The notes under the pieces: generated by a model
What the model was told of the DNA's origin: nothing
The model's input: the letters and a program-made list of their open reading frames with translations, nothing else
Database searches by the model: none
Made by a program: the position numbers and the translations under genes
Shown: positions 31,669 to 41,064 of the stretch, piece by piece
Layout of the letters: the number at the start of each line of letters is the position of its first letter
Position numbering within the stretch: position 1 is the first letter of the stretch
DNA from: Paraburkholderia bannensis NBRC 103871
GTDB lineage: Bacteria > Pseudomonadota > Gammaproteobacteria > Burkholderiales > Burkholderiaceae
Reading direction: 5' to 3'
Length of the DNA stretch: 54,456 nt
NCBI RefSeq assembly: GCF_000685015.1
Contig: NZ_BAYA01000038.1
Span: forward strand, 1-54,456

Positions 31669-34295
31669 TGATCGATCCCCTGCATTTGCGATCGTGCGCG
31701 CTTCGCGCGCGGCTTGCCCATCAGCACCGGCTGGAACACCACGGCGCCAATCAGCGTACATAACAAGGACAGCGCGAGCAGCTTGCCCATGCTCGACGTG
31801 CCCGGATGGTGCGAAAGCCACAGGCTGCCGAACGCCGTGGCGGTGGTTGCGGCCGAGAACAGCACCGCATGTGTGAGGCTCGAATGCAGGAGGCCGGTCT
31901 GCCCCGCGCGCCATGCCATCACGAAATAGATTTTGAACGCGACGCCGACACCCAGCATCAGGGGAAGCGCGATGATGTTGGCGAAATTGAGTTGGATACC
32001 GAACACAACGCACAACTCAAGTGTCACGAGCGCCGATACCAGCAGAGGAATCAGCGTGCGCAGCACGTCGCCGAAATGGCGCAGCGTGATCCACAGCAGC
32101 GCCGTGATGAGCAGCACCGACCAGCCCGCCGCCTGCAGGAACGCGAGGATGATGACGTTGGCCGAATGCAGGATCGAGATCGGGCCGCCGATTGCGCCTG
32201 GCTCCGCCGCCTTCACGGCGTGCGAGAAGCGCGCGAGCATGACGTCGTCGTTCGGATCGACGCCCGCGGGCACGCGCGGCGCGACATCGACGATCGCCTG
32301 GCCCGTGACCGACGACACCCAGTCGCCGACCATCGCCGGCGGCAGGTTCTCGCGCGTGATTTCCGACGGCTGCAGCAGGCGTTCGAGCTGCGCGAAGGCG
32401 AGCTTGAGCGGCTGGCTGAAGGCGGTTTCGGCCTTGTCGCGCACGGCCGGGCTGGCGGCCGCAAGCTTCATGAGGCCATCCGACAGATGTTTGGCCTCGG
32501 CGGCGCCCGGGCCCGGATGGTCGCCCGCCGCGAGCGCGAGCTGATTGGCGGCGCGCTTGAGCGTGTCGACGCGCACCGCGTCCGTGACCGGCGACGAAGG
32601 CTGTTGCGTGAGCGCGGGCATCAGCTGCTGCGAGGCGCTCGCGATCAGCATGAGCTTTTGCTGCTGGTCGGTCGGGATCAGCGAGCTGAGCGTGGTCGCG
32701 CGCCCGACTTCGGGCAGCTTCGACAGCTTTGCGGCGATCTTGTCGGCGTCTGCAAGCGTGGGCGCGAGCACGCTCACGTCGTTGATCGAAATGACAGGCG
32801 AATTCTTCAGCGCGATCAGCGTCGCCATCGACTCTGTATGCGGATCCTTCAGGTGCAGCGGATTGAAGTCGAAGCGCAGGAAATACAGCAGCGGCGACGC
32901 GCCCACCACCACGATCAGCGTGCCGATCAGCACCGGCTTGCGGTGTTCGGCGAGCCACTTGTCCACCGGCGCGAGAAACGCGAAACCCGGCGAAGCGCGC
33001 TCGCCCTTCGGCTTGAACACGCTGATGAGCGCAGGCAGCAGCGTCATGTTCAGGATGTACGCGACGAACATGCCCACGCCCGCAATCTGGCCGAGTTCGG
33101 ACAGCCCCTTGTAGGCGGTCGGCAGGAACGAGAAGAAGCTTTCCGCCACGGCAATCGCCGCGAGCGTGAGCGGCACGCCGATCAGCCGCGCGGTCTTGAG
33201 GAGCGCGACGTCGAGCCGGTCGTCCTGAAAGCGCTCCTCGCGATACTTCACGCCGAACTGCACGCCGAAGTCCACGCCGAGCCCCACGAACAGCACCATG
33301 AAGGCCACCGACAGCATGTTGAGCGAGCCGATCATGGCCAGACCCAGCGCCGCCGTGGCGATCAGGCCCACCACCAGCGTGATGAGCACCGCGCCGATCA
33401 GGCGGCCCGAGCGCAGCGCGAGCCACAGGATCAGGAGCACGACGATGGCCGTGATCGCGCCGTTGAGCGCGGCGCCGTCCTGCACCGAGGCGAATTCGTC
33501 GTCGGCGAGCGGCTGTTCGCCGGTCAGGCGCACGCGCGCGCCGTATTCGGTGTCGAGGTGCAGCGACGCGGCGGTGTCGCGGATCGCCTGCGAGGCGCTC
33601 GCGCCCGCCTTGAGTGCGGCGAAATTCAGCACCGGCTGAACGGTGACGAACGCGAACGCGGGCCTGGTTGCGGCGTCCTTGTCCACCAGCGCGCGCCACG
33701 AGAACGCGGCGGGCTTGCCCGCGAGCACCTGATCGACGGTATCGGCCGCGCTGCCGAGCAGGCTTGCCATTTGCGGCAGCTTGACCTGACCGATCGTGAG
33801 CGGCAATTGCAGCGTGGTCGTGAGCGTGCCCGCGAGGCCCGCGAGGCTAGGATCCTTCGCGAGCTGGTTGATCAGCGGGCGCGCCTGCACGAGCTGGCCG
33901 GTGGTGGACAGCACGGTTGGCGTCGACGGGAACAGCAGGCCGTTGTGCTCGAAGAACGGGCCGCCCGCGGGCTGCGTGACGGCGCTGAATTCGTTCTTGT
34001 CCTGCATGAGGGCGCCGGCGAGCTTGTCGGCGGCGGCGTCCGCGAGTTCGGGCACCTGTGCTTCGACCACCACCAGCAGCGAGCCGCTGCGCTGCGGGAA
34101 CGCACGATCCTTGGCTTCGCCGAGCGCGGCCCATTCGGCGTTGTTCTCGACGAGGCCGCTGATGTCCGTGTTGATCTTGAAATGCTTCGCAACGTACACG
34201 CCGCCGAGGACGGCGAGCACGAGCGCGAGTGTGATGACCCACGCCGCGCGGCGCACAGACCAGGCGACGAGGTGGATGATGAATGGCTTCAGCAT
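31665..34295 (-). CDS. hpnN: hopanoid transporter HpnN (RND superfamily)
   Basis: 876-residue inner-membrane RND protein of the HpnN/MMPL-like type, which moves hopanoids toward the outer membrane. Two repeats each have one TM, a large periplasmic loop and a five-TM bundle; the first bundle has FVGLGVDFGVQFGVKYREER (about 375-394), the second LMLGVGVAFKIYFVMAWRAG (about 815-834), both family hallmarks. The start at 34295 (MLKPFIIHLV) gives the family N-terminus; the frame extends upstream to 34385 but without support. hpnM is divergent 208 bases away, and mlaA follows directly. Confidence 0.95.
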   Translation of the reverse strand: MLKPFIIHLVAWSVRRAAWVITLALVLAVLGGVYVAKHFKINTDISGLVENNAEWAALGEAKDRAFPQRSGSLLVVVEAQVPELADAAADKLAGALMQDKNEFSAVTQPAGGPFFEHNGLLFPSTPTVLSTTGQLVQARPLINQLAKDPSLAGLAGTLTTTLQLPLTIGQVKLPQMASLLGSAADTVDQVLAGKPAAFSWRALVDKDAATRPAFAFVTVQPVLNFAALKAGASASQAIRDTAASLHLDTEYGARVRLTGEQPLADDEFASVQDGAALNGAITAIVVLLILWLALRSGRLIGAVLITLVVGLIATAALGLAMIGSLNMLSVAFMVLFVGLGVDFGVQFGVKYREERFQDDRLDVALLKTARLIGVPLTLAAIAVAESFFSFLPTAYKGLSELGQIAGVGMFVAYILNMTLLPALISVFKPKGERASPGFAFLAPVDKWLAEHRKPVLIGTLIVVVGASPLLYFLRFDFNPLHLKDPHTESMATLIALKNSPVISINDVSVLAPTLADADKIAAKLSKLPEVGRATTLSSLIPTDQQQKLMLIASASQQLMPALTQQPSSPVTDAVRVDTLKRAANQLALAAGDHPGPGAAEAKHLSDGLMKLAAASPAVRDKAETAFSQPLKLAFAQLERLLQPSEITRENLPPAMVGDWVSSVTGQAIVDVAPRVPAGVDPNDDVMLARFSHAVKAAEPGAIGGPISILHSANVIILAFLQAAGWSVLLITALLWITLRHFGDVLRTLIPLLVSALVTLELCVVFGIQLNFANIIALPLMLGVGVAFKIYFVMAWRAGQTGLLHSSLTHAVLFSAATTATAFGSLWLSHHPGTSSMGKLLALSLLCTLIGAVVFQPVLMGKPRAKRARSQMQGIDQ

Positions 34296-34503
34296 AAAGG
34301 CGAGGGGGCCTTGTCGTTTAACTATTCTTGATGTGAAGCGCTCAAGTATACCGGCCTGGCCCAAGGAGGCGTGGCTTGCGCACACGAGCGCAGGCGGTAA
34401 AGCCGTTATACTGGGTCAGCCGGGGCGGGATCGCAGCGTGGTGTGTGCCGCAACCTTGCCCCATCCCACCGGCATCCGTAATTCACTGCTCCAAAAAACG
34501 CGT

Positions 34504-35112
34504 ATGAAACGTTATCTGACCGCATTTATCGCCGCCGCCTTCCTGTCGGGCGTGTCGGGCGCCGCTTTTGCCCAGTCGTCGCCGGACGCCGTCGTCAAGG
34601 CCGCCGTGGAAGGCACCGTGAAGGCGATGCAGGCCGATCCGCAAGCTCGCGGCGGCGACATGGCCCAGATCACCAAGGTGGTCGAGACCCATTTCGTGCC
34701 CGCTACCGACTTCCAGCGCACCACGCGTATCGCCATCGGCAAGGCCTGGACGACGGCTACGCCCGACCAGCAGCAAAAGTTGTATGAGCAATTTCAACTC
34801 CTGCTCGTGAAGACCTATGCGTCGTCGCTCGCGCAACTGCGTGACACCCAGGTCAACTTCAAGTTCGCACCGTCGAACACGGGCGCGGCCGCGAAGGACA
34901 CCGTCGTGCAGTCGCATGTGCTGAGCAACGGCGGCGACGACGCCATCGACTATCGTCTTGAGCGTTCCGGCAACGGCTGGAAGATCTATGACATCAACAT
35001 GATGGGTGCATGGCTGATCCAGGTCTATCAGACCCAGTTCGCCGACCAGATCGCCAAGGGCGGCATCGACGGTCTCATCAAGTTCCTCATCGATCACAAC
35101 GCTCGCAGCTGA
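34504..35112 (+). CDS. hpnM: hopanoid-associated toluene-tolerance/MlaC-like periplasmic protein HpnM
   Basis: 202 residues with a Sec signal peptide (core about 5-20, cleavage after AFA-Q near residue 22) and an MlaC/Ttg2D domain: GDMAQITKVVETHFVPATDF, TTRIAIGKAW, QQKLYEQFQLLLVKTYASSL and YRLERSGNGWKIYDINMMGAWL (in outline), all family signatures. Such proteins carry a lipid in a hydrophobic cavity across the periplasm. Divergence from hpnN and linkage to mlaA support a hopanoid or phospholipid shuttle. The start MKRYL at 34504 begins the signal; a terminator hairpin follows at 35155. Confidence 0.9.
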   Translation: MKRYLTAFIAAAFLSGVSGAAFAQSSPDAVVKAAVEGTVKAMQADPQARGGDMAQITKVVETHFVPATDFQRTTRIAIGKAWTTATPDQQQKLYEQFQLLLVKTYASSLAQLRDTQVNFKFAPSNTGAAAKDTVVQSHVLSNGGDDAIDYRLERSGNGWKIYDINMMGAWLIQVYQTQFADQIAKGGIDGLIKFLIDHNARS

Positions 35113-35154
35113 TCCCGCATCGTTAGAACAGCTTAGGCGTTCAGGAAGTTTTCG

Positions 35155-35192
35155 CACGGCGCGTGCTCGAAAGAGACGCGCCGTGTGTGTTT
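35155..35192 (+). terminator. terminator after hpnM
   Basis: CACGGCGCGT (35155-35164), 11-base loop, ACGCGCCGTG (35176-35185), then TGTGTTTT. Confidence 0.8.
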
Positions 35193-35212
35193 TGGCGAGT
35201 TGACCTGCTTGC

Positions 35213-35902
35213 TTACTTCCGGCGGTTCTCCACCGCAAACTTGATCAATTCCGCCTGACCGTCGATATCGAGCTTGCGCTTGAGATTGAGCCGATGTGTC
35301 TCGACCGTGCGCACCGACAGCCCAGCGCGCTGCGCGATCTGTTTGCTCGATAGACCTTCGGCGAGCGCATCCAGGATGTCGCGCTCGCGCGGCGTCAGGC
35401 GCTCGATCGGCGTTTCCTTGAGCGACGCCTGGATCATGCGCGCGCCCAGCCCCGCGCTGAAAAACGTCTGCCCGGCCAGCACCGCCTCGATCGCGCGCAC
35501 GATTTCCGCGCCCGGCGAATCCTTGAGCACGTAACCGCTCGCGCCCGCACGCAGCGCCTGGGTGACGTATTCGACGTTGTCGTGCATCGACAGCATCAGC
35601 ACGCGGATTGCCGGAAAGCGTTCGTGAAAAATCCCCGCGAGCGCGATGCCATTGATGCCGGCCATGCCGACGTCCATCAGCGCGAGATCGGGTTCGAGCG
35701 CGGCGGCGAGCGCAATGGCTTCATCGGCGTTGCCGGCTTCCCCGGCGACTTCGAGGCCCGGCACGGCTTCGAGCCGCGCGCGCAAGCCGTCGCGCACGAG
35801 CGGGTGATCGTCGACGAGCACGAGGCGCGCGGCCTTCGCCGCCTGCGCTTTCGCGGGCTCATTCGTTGGCTCCTTCGCTGGCTCTTTGGCTGGTTCGTTC
35901 AT
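35213..35902 (-). CDS. LuxR/NarL-type response regulator
   Basis: 229 residues. After an unusual N-terminal tail with the repeated tetrapeptide NEPA/KEPA (about 1-20) comes a receiver (about 27-145: LVLVDDHPLVRDGL, phospho-Asp in LALMDVGMAGINGI, Lys in YVLKDS) and a C-terminal LuxR helix-turn-helix (about 165-225: LTPRERDILDALAEGLSSKQIAQRAGLS and VRTVETHRLNLKRKL, in outline). The start at 35902 overlaps the kinase gene (ATGA), so they form a translationally coupled two-component system. Targets unknown; cstA, whose upstream region has three TACGTA sites, is a nearby candidate. Confidence 0.93.
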   Translation of the reverse strand: MNEPAKEPAKEPTNEPAKAQAAKAARLVLVDDHPLVRDGLRARLEAVPGLEVAGEAGNADEAIALAAALEPDLALMDVGMAGINGIALAGIFHERFPAIRVLMLSMHDNVEYVTQALRAGASGYVLKDSPGAEIVRAIEAVLAGQTFFSAGLGARMIQASLKETPIERLTPRERDILDALAEGLSSKQIAQRAGLSVRTVETHRLNLKRKLDIDGQAELIKFAVENRRK

Positions 35903-37392
35903 GGTGTCTCTGTGTGCTTCTTCGTTGCGTCGTGTTCGTTGCGGGCGTTGTTCGCCCGGATCGGCGCCCACGCGGTCAGCACCGTATGCCCCGGTTTTGA
36001 ATGGATGGTCAGACGGCCGCCCAGCGGTTCCAGGCGCTCGCGCATGTTGCGCAGCCCCGTGCCCGCGCGCGGATCGGCCTGCGCGAGCGCGACGTCGAAG
36101 CCGCAGCCGTTGTCGGCGATGGCGAGCGTCACGCCATCCTGCGCGATATCGAGGGTGAGCGCCGCGCGGCGCGCATGGGCGTGCTTCACGATGTTGGTGA
36201 GCGCTTCCTGCGCGATGCGGAACAGCGCCGTGTTGACGGCGTCGGGCAACGGCGCGGCCGACGCGCTCAGGTTCGCGCCGCCCTCGCCTGCCTGCGTGAA
36301 GCCGATTTCCATCGACGATTCTTCGGCGAGTTCGCGCGTGAGCTGCTCCAGCGCGGCAGCCAGACCCAGATCGTCGAGCATCGCCGGGCGCAGCGCGTGC
36401 GAGATGCGGCGCACTTCGCGCAACGTGTCGGACAGGCGCGTGAGCCCGGTGGACAGCGACGCCTCGGCGGCGCTCACGCGCGTCTCGCCGCGCTCGAAAC
36501 GCGCGAGCGCCGATTCGAGCAGCAGTTTCGCCGAAACCAGCATCTGGCTGATGCCGTCGTGCAACTCGCGCGACAGGCGTGCGCGCTCCTGCTCCTGCGA
36601 TTCGACGACCTGCTGCGCGAGGCGCTTGAGCTTGGCGTCGGTGCTGCGGTACTCGCTCACGTTGAGCACCAGCGCGCCGAGCGCGAACACCCCCACGCCC
36701 GCGAGCGCGATCACGCCGAGCCATTGCAGCGTGCGCTCGATATTCGCCGAGGCGCGCTCGTCGATATGGGCGAGCGTCGAATCGACATCGTCGAGATAGA
36801 TCCCCGTGCCGACCATCCAGCCCCAGCGCGGCAGCGCGACCACATAGCCGAGCTTGGGCGCGAGCTTGCCCGTCGAGGGCCGGTGCCACATGTAGCGCAC
36901 GTAGCCGCCGCCGTGCTGCGCTGCGCTGACGAGTTGCTGGATCGTGAGCGAGCCTTGCGGATCGCGCAGGTTCCACAGATCCTGGCCGACCAGACTGGGC
37001 TCGCGCGGATGCATCAGCGAGCGGCCATGCATGTCGTAGACGAAGAAATAGCCGTCGGGGCCGAAGTCCATCTTTTGCAGCACGGCGAGCGCGGCGCGCT
37101 GGCGGGCGGCATCGTCGGCAGGCGCGGCGCTGGTCGTGGCGCTAGTTGTGGCGGCATTGGGCGCGTAGAGCGGCTCGATCGCGCTGGTGGCGAGTTCGAC
37201 GTAATGGCGCAGCTCGATTTCCTTGCTCGACAGATAGGCGGCCTGCATGGTGGCGTGCTGCGTGCGGGCGAGCGCGGTGGCCTGCTGCCGCACGCCAATG
37301 CCGATGCTGGCGATGGCCGCGAGAAACGGCACGACCGCGAGCAGGAAGATTTTTGTCTTCAGGCGGTCGTTGAAGAAAAATGGGGCGGGCAT
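35899..37392 (-). CDS. sensor histidine kinase, HisKA_3 type, with periplasmic Cache domain
   Basis: About 497 residues. TM1 (about 14-34) is followed by a single-Cache sensor domain (about 40-225; LQKMDFGPDGYFFVYDMHG, LVGQDLWNL, WMVGTGIYLDDVD), TM2 (about 232-252), a short signalling helix, HisKA_3 dimerisation domain with the phospho-His in RLSRELHDGISQMLVSAK, and an HATPase_c domain with FRIAQEALTNIVKHAHA, IADNGCGF and GTGLRNMRERLEPLGG. Cache domains of this type commonly bind small carboxylates such as pyruvate or acetate. The ATG at 37392 is taken; a TTG nine codons earlier (37419) is possible. Pairs with the downstream LuxR regulator. Confidence 0.9.
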   Translation of the reverse strand: MPAPFFFNDRLKTKIFLLAVVPFLAAIASIGIGVRQQATALARTQHATMQAAYLSSKEIELRHYVELATSAIEPLYAPNAATTSATTSAAPADDAARQRAALAVLQKMDFGPDGYFFVYDMHGRSLMHPREPSLVGQDLWNLRDPQGSLTIQQLVSAAQHGGGYVRYMWHRPSTGKLAPKLGYVVALPRWGWMVGTGIYLDDVDSTLAHIDERASANIERTLQWLGVIALAGVGVFALGALVLNVSEYRSTDAKLKRLAQQVVESQEQERARLSRELHDGISQMLVSAKLLLESALARFERGETRVSAAEASLSTGLTRLSDTLREVRRISHALRPAMLDDLGLAAALEQLTRELAEESSMEIGFTQAGEGGANLSASAAPLPDAVNTALFRIAQEALTNIVKHAHARRAALTLDIAQDGVTLAIADNGCGFDVALAQADPRAGTGLRNMRERLEPLGGRLTIHSKPGHTVLTAWAPIRANNARNEHDATKKHTETP

Positions 37393-37543
37393 GGCGACGT
37401 TCGGGAGCAGAGTGTGCAAGCATAACCGGGCGCGCTCGCGGGGATGGTGCCATTTCCCGTTTGCTGTCCTGGGTCTCGCGAGATAGATGCGTGCACAACG
37501 ATTTCGCGTTTGCCGTAAAGGCGCGTTTCCCTATGAGTGGAAC

Positions 37544-38494
37544 ATGATTCGAACGATGACTTTGCGCGTGCCGGCTTCTGCTATCGCGATGGCGCTGTTG
37601 CTTGCTGCGTGCGCTGGCGGCCCTGCATCGACGCGCGTTGCACAAACGATGCCGCTCGTGATCGCGCATCGCGCAGGCACGGGCGACGCGCCGGAGAACA
37701 CGCTTGTTGCGATTCGCTCAGCGCTGGCGAATCGCGCCGACGCAATCTGGCTCACCGTCCAGTTGAGTCGAGACGGCGTGCCGGTGCTTTATCGGCCCAC
37801 GGATCTCGCTGCGCTAACCGATGCGCAAGGGCCAGTCGCCGCAAAGACCGCAGCAGAACTTGCACACGTCAACGCGGGCTGGCAGTTCAGGTCGCAAGAC
37901 GCGTGGCCGTACCGGCAGACGCCGGTGGGCATTCCGACGCTTGCTGAGGCACTAGCCGCGATTCCCGCCGATATCCCCGTGATACTCGATATGAAAGCGC
38001 TGCCCGCAGCGCCGCAGGCCGCAGCCGTGGCGCGCGTGCTCGATGACGCCGGTGCATGGAATCGCGTGCTGCTCTACTCGACCGAAGCGGCCTATCAGCA
38101 GGCTTTTGCTGGGTGGCCGCGCGCGCGTGTCTTTGAATCGCGCGATGCGACGCGGGGACGTCTCGCAAGCGTCGCGCTCGCGCATACGTGCGAAGCGCCG
38201 CCGCCAGCCAACGCCTGGGCAGCCTTCGAATGGCGTCGCCCGATCGAACTGACCGAGCGTTTCACGCTGGGCGAAGCGCACTCCACCGTCGCCGATGCAC
38301 AACTCTGGTCGCCGCAAGCCGTGCAGTGTTTTCGAACGAACGCCGGTGTGCAGATCGTCGCGATTGGCGTGAACAATGCGGCGGACTACAAAGCGGCCGC
38401 ATGCGCGGGCGTGGATGCCGTGCTGGCCGATTCGCCGCGCCAGATGACGCCGGTGCGCGATGCGCTGCGCAAAGCAGGCTGGCGCTGCCCATAA
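37544..38494 (+). CDS. GDPD-like lipoprotein with degenerate active site
   Basis: 316 residues. The signal ends in LLAAC (Cys23), so it should be a lipoprotein. The fold is that of glycerophosphodiester phosphodiesterases: HRAGTGDAPENT (42-53) keeps the first His-Arg and the Glu-Asn. The metal-binding ExD of active enzymes is replaced by WLT (Trp69, Thr71), and the catalytic His-Asp after DGVPV is Arg-Pro (84-85). The later acidic-lysine motif is VILDMKA, and VDAVLADSP replaces the TDxP end. Loss of metal ligands argues for a binding rather than hydrolytic role. Single gene between the kinase and cstA. The start ATG at 37544 has a GTGGA upstream. Confidence 0.75.
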   Translation: MIRTMTLRVPASAIAMALLLAACAGGPASTRVAQTMPLVIAHRAGTGDAPENTLVAIRSALANRADAIWLTVQLSRDGVPVLYRPTDLAALTDAQGPVAAKTAAELAHVNAGWQFRSQDAWPYRQTPVGIPTLAEALAAIPADIPVILDMKALPAAPQAAAVARVLDDAGAWNRVLLYSTEAAYQQAFAGWPRARVFESRDATRGRLASVALAHTCEAPPPANAWAAFEWRRPIELTERFTLGEAHSTVADAQLWSPQAVQCFRTNAGVQIVAIGVNNAADYKAAACAGVDAVLADSPRQMTPVRDALRKAGWRCP

Positions 38495-38514
38495 ATGCGA
38501 AATCACGCGACAGG

Positions 38515-38545
38515 CTACGTAATACTACGTAGGCGCCTTACGTAG
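38515..38545. promoter_or_regulatory. triple TACGTA operator candidate upstream of cstA
   Basis: Three TACGTA hexamers at 38516, 38526 and 38539; the first two form an inverted repeat CTACGTA-N3-TACGTAG-like dyad and the third is preceded by GCGCC. The sites lie 124-154 bases before the cstA start, just after the GDPD-like stop codon. Confidence 0.55.
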
Positions 38546-38668
38546 TTGTCCGGTTGTGGGCCGCGCGTTGAAAGCGAATACTGTGCGCCACGTTGCGCCG
38601 TTTCTTTGTCTAGTATGAAGAACGCGGCAACAAAGACCACCCATTAAAAAAATCAAACAGGAGACGCA

Positions 38669-40756
38669 ATGAGTCGGACTTCCAGTTTTGTCGTCTGGAC
38701 GCTAGTCGCGCTGCTTGGCGCGTTCGCGTTCGGCACCATCGCGCTCGCGCACGGCGAACGCATTTCCGCACTGTGGATCGTGATTTGCGCGGTCTGCGTT
38801 TATCTGATCGCTTACCGCTTCTACTCGCGCTTCATTGCGTCGACGGTGCTGCAACTCGACGGCCTGCGCATGACGCCGGCCGTGCGCCACAACGACGGGC
38901 TCGACTACGTGCCCACCAACAAGTACGTGCTGTTTGGCCACCACTTCGCGGCGATCGCGGGCGCGGGCCCGCTGGTCGGCCCGGTGCTGGCTGCGCAGAT
39001 GGGCTACATGCCCGGCATGCTGTGGATTCTCGCGGGCGTGGTGTTCGCGGGGGCGGTGCAGGACTTCGTCGTCCTGTTCCTGTCCACGCGTCGCGACGGC
39101 CGCTCGCTGGGCGATCTCGTGAAGATGGAACTCGGGCCGATTCCGGGCGTGATCGCGCTGTTCGGCACTTTCCTCATCATGATCATCATTCTCGCGGTGC
39201 TCGCGCTGATCGTGGTGAAGGCGCTGACGAACTCGCCGTGGGGCACGTTCACCGTGGCCGCGACGATTCCCATTGCGATCTTCATGGGCCTCTACGTGCG
39301 CTATATCCGCCCCGGCAAGATCGGCGAAATTTCGATCATCGGCTTCGTGCTGCTGATGGCGTCGATCGCCTTCGGCCAGCACGTGCACGATTCGCCGACG
39401 CTGGCCGCATGGTTCACGTTCACGGGCACCCAGCTCACGTGGATCCTGATTGGCTACGGTTTTGTCGCCTCGGTGCTGCCGGTGTGGCTGCTGCTCGCGC
39501 CGCGCGACTACCTGTCGACGTTCCTGAAGATCGGCACGATCCTCGCGCTCGCGATCGGCATTCTGATCGTCGCGCCGGAACTCAAGATGCCGGCGTTCAC
39601 GAAGTTCATCGACGGCACGGGGCCGGTGTGGTCGGGCAACCTGTTCCCGTTCCTCTTCATCACGATCGCGTGCGGTTCGGTCTCGGGCTTCCATGCGCTG
39701 ATCTCGTCGGGCACCACGCCCAAACTGCTCGATAACGAAACCAACGCGCGCTTCATCGGTTACGGCGCGATGCTGATGGAATCGTTCGTCGCGATCATGG
39801 CGCTGGTGGCTGCTTCGGTGATCGAGCCGGGCGTGTACTTCGCGATGAACGCGCCGCTCGCGGTGCTCGGCACGTCGCCGGATGCGGTTGCGCACACGGT
39901 CGGCCAGTGGGGCTTCGTGCTCACGCCGGACATGCTCACGCAGACGGCTCACGCCGTGGGCGAGACCACCATCGTCGCGCGCGCTGGTGGCGCTCCGACA
40001 CTGGCGGTCGGCATGGCGCAGATCCTGCACCAGGTGATCGGCGGCGAAGCGATGATGGCGTTCTGGTATCACTTCGCGATCCTGTTCGAAGCGCTCTTCA
40101 TCCTGACCGCTGTCGATGCAGGCACGCGCGCGGGCCGCTTCATGCTGCAGGATCTGCTGGGCACGTTCCACCCCGCGCTCAAGCGCACGGAATCGCTGCC
40201 CGCGAACCTGATCGCCACGGCGCTGTGCGTGGCGGCGTGGGGCTACTTCCTGTATCAGGGCGTGGTCGATCCGCTCGGCGGCATCAACACGCTGTGGCCG
40301 CTCTTCGGCATCTCGAACCAGATGCTCGCTGGTATCGCGCTGATGCTCGCCACGGTCGTGCTGTTCAAGATGAAGCGCGAGAAGTTCGCGTGGGTCACTG
40401 CCCTGCCGACGCTGTGGCTGCTGATCTGCACGCTGACGGCAGGCCTGCAGAAGATCTTCGACAGCAACCCGAAGGTGAGCTTCGTGGCGCATGCGCAGAA
40501 ACTGCAGGCGGCACTGGATGCGGGCAAGATCCTGGCGCCCGCGAAGTCGGCGGAACAGATGCAGCGCATGATCTTCAACGACTACGTGGACGCGGCGCTG
40601 TCGGGCCTGTTCATCTTCGTGGTGGTGAGCATCGTGGTGTACGGCCTGATCGCGATTGCACGCGCTCGCCGCACGGAGCGTCCGACCGTGCAGGAGACGC
40701 CGTACGAAGCGCTGCCGGCTGGCGCGACGATTGCGGCGCGTCACGGCGCGCACTGA
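38669..40756 (+). CDS. cstA: carbon starvation protein A (CstA/BtsT-type pyruvate or peptide transporter)
   Basis: 695-residue inner-membrane transporter with about 16-18 hydrophobic segments. Family signatures include PTNKYVLFGHHFAAIAGAGP (about 74-93), GPVLAAQMGYMPGMLWI, GAVQDFVVLF, SGFHALISSGTTPK, FGISNQMLAGIALMLATV and RFMLQDLLG. CstA proteins import pyruvate or small peptides under carbon limitation. A GGAG ribosome site is 8 bases before the ATG. The small partner gene ybdD follows after 37 bases, as in E. coli. The upstream Cache-type two-component system and TACGTA sites suggest regulated expression, but the link is inference. Confidence 0.95.
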   Translation: MSRTSSFVVWTLVALLGAFAFGTIALAHGERISALWIVICAVCVYLIAYRFYSRFIASTVLQLDGLRMTPAVRHNDGLDYVPTNKYVLFGHHFAAIAGAGPLVGPVLAAQMGYMPGMLWILAGVVFAGAVQDFVVLFLSTRRDGRSLGDLVKMELGPIPGVIALFGTFLIMIIILAVLALIVVKALTNSPWGTFTVAATIPIAIFMGLYVRYIRPGKIGEISIIGFVLLMASIAFGQHVHDSPTLAAWFTFTGTQLTWILIGYGFVASVLPVWLLLAPRDYLSTFLKIGTILALAIGILIVAPELKMPAFTKFIDGTGPVWSGNLFPFLFITIACGSVSGFHALISSGTTPKLLDNETNARFIGYGAMLMESFVAIMALVAASVIEPGVYFAMNAPLAVLGTSPDAVAHTVGQWGFVLTPDMLTQTAHAVGETTIVARAGGAPTLAVGMAQILHQVIGGEAMMAFWYHFAILFEALFILTAVDAGTRAGRFMLQDLLGTFHPALKRTESLPANLIATALCVAAWGYFLYQGVVDPLGGINTLWPLFGISNQMLAGIALMLATVVLFKMKREKFAWVTALPTLWLLICTLTAGLQKIFDSNPKVSFVAHAQKLQAALDAGKILAPAKSAEQMQRMIFNDYVDAALSGLFIFVVVSIVVYGLIAIARARRTERPTVQETPYEALPAGATIAARHGAH

Positions 40757-40793
40757 TCGCATCGGCATAGACATCGACGCAACGGAGCGAACC

Positions 40794-41000
40794 ATGTTCT
40801 CTGAACTTCGCGACAACGTGCAGACGGCCGGGCGCTATCTCGGCCAGGCCATGCGGCTGATGGTCGGCCTGCCGGACTACGACGGCTACGTCGCGCACAT
40901 GCGCGCGACCCATCCCGACCGTCCGGTCATGACCTACGAGGAGTTCTTCCGCGAGCGGCAGAACGCGCGGTATGGCTCGGGCGCGGGGAAGTGCTGCTGA
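40794..41000 (+). CDS. ybdD: YbdD/YjiX-family small protein
   Basis: 68 residues of the DUF466 (YbdD/YjiX) family, the standard small companion of CstA and BtsT transporters. The conserved middle reads GLPDYDGYVAHMRATHPD and MTYEEFFRERQNARYG, and it ends in Cys-Cys. E. coli homologues are needed for transporter activity. It starts at an ATG preceded by ACGGAGCG and is the second gene of the cstA operon, closed by the hairpin at 41030. Confidence 0.93.
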   Translation: MFSELRDNVQTAGRYLGQAMRLMVGLPDYDGYVAHMRATHPDRPVMTYEEFFRERQNARYGSGAGKCC

Positions 41001-41029
41001 GGGCGAAGACACTCGTCCGAGGACAGAAG

Positions 41030-41060
41030 GCGCGATGACGGAAGTCATCGCGCTTTTTTT
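41030..41060 (+). terminator. terminator of cstA-ybdD
   Basis: GCGCGATGAC (41030-41039), loop GGAA, GTCATCGCGC (41044-41053) and seven T. Confidence 0.92.
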
Positions 41061-41064
41061 ATGC

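Noticed and set aside
31806..34331. 841-codon antisense frame over hpnN
   Set aside because: Shadow frame rich in Arg, Gln and His; hpnN on the other strand is a clear full-length family member.
38702..40816. 704-codon antisense frame over cstA
   Set aside because: Shadow of cstA; composition is typical of antisense frames in high-GC DNA.
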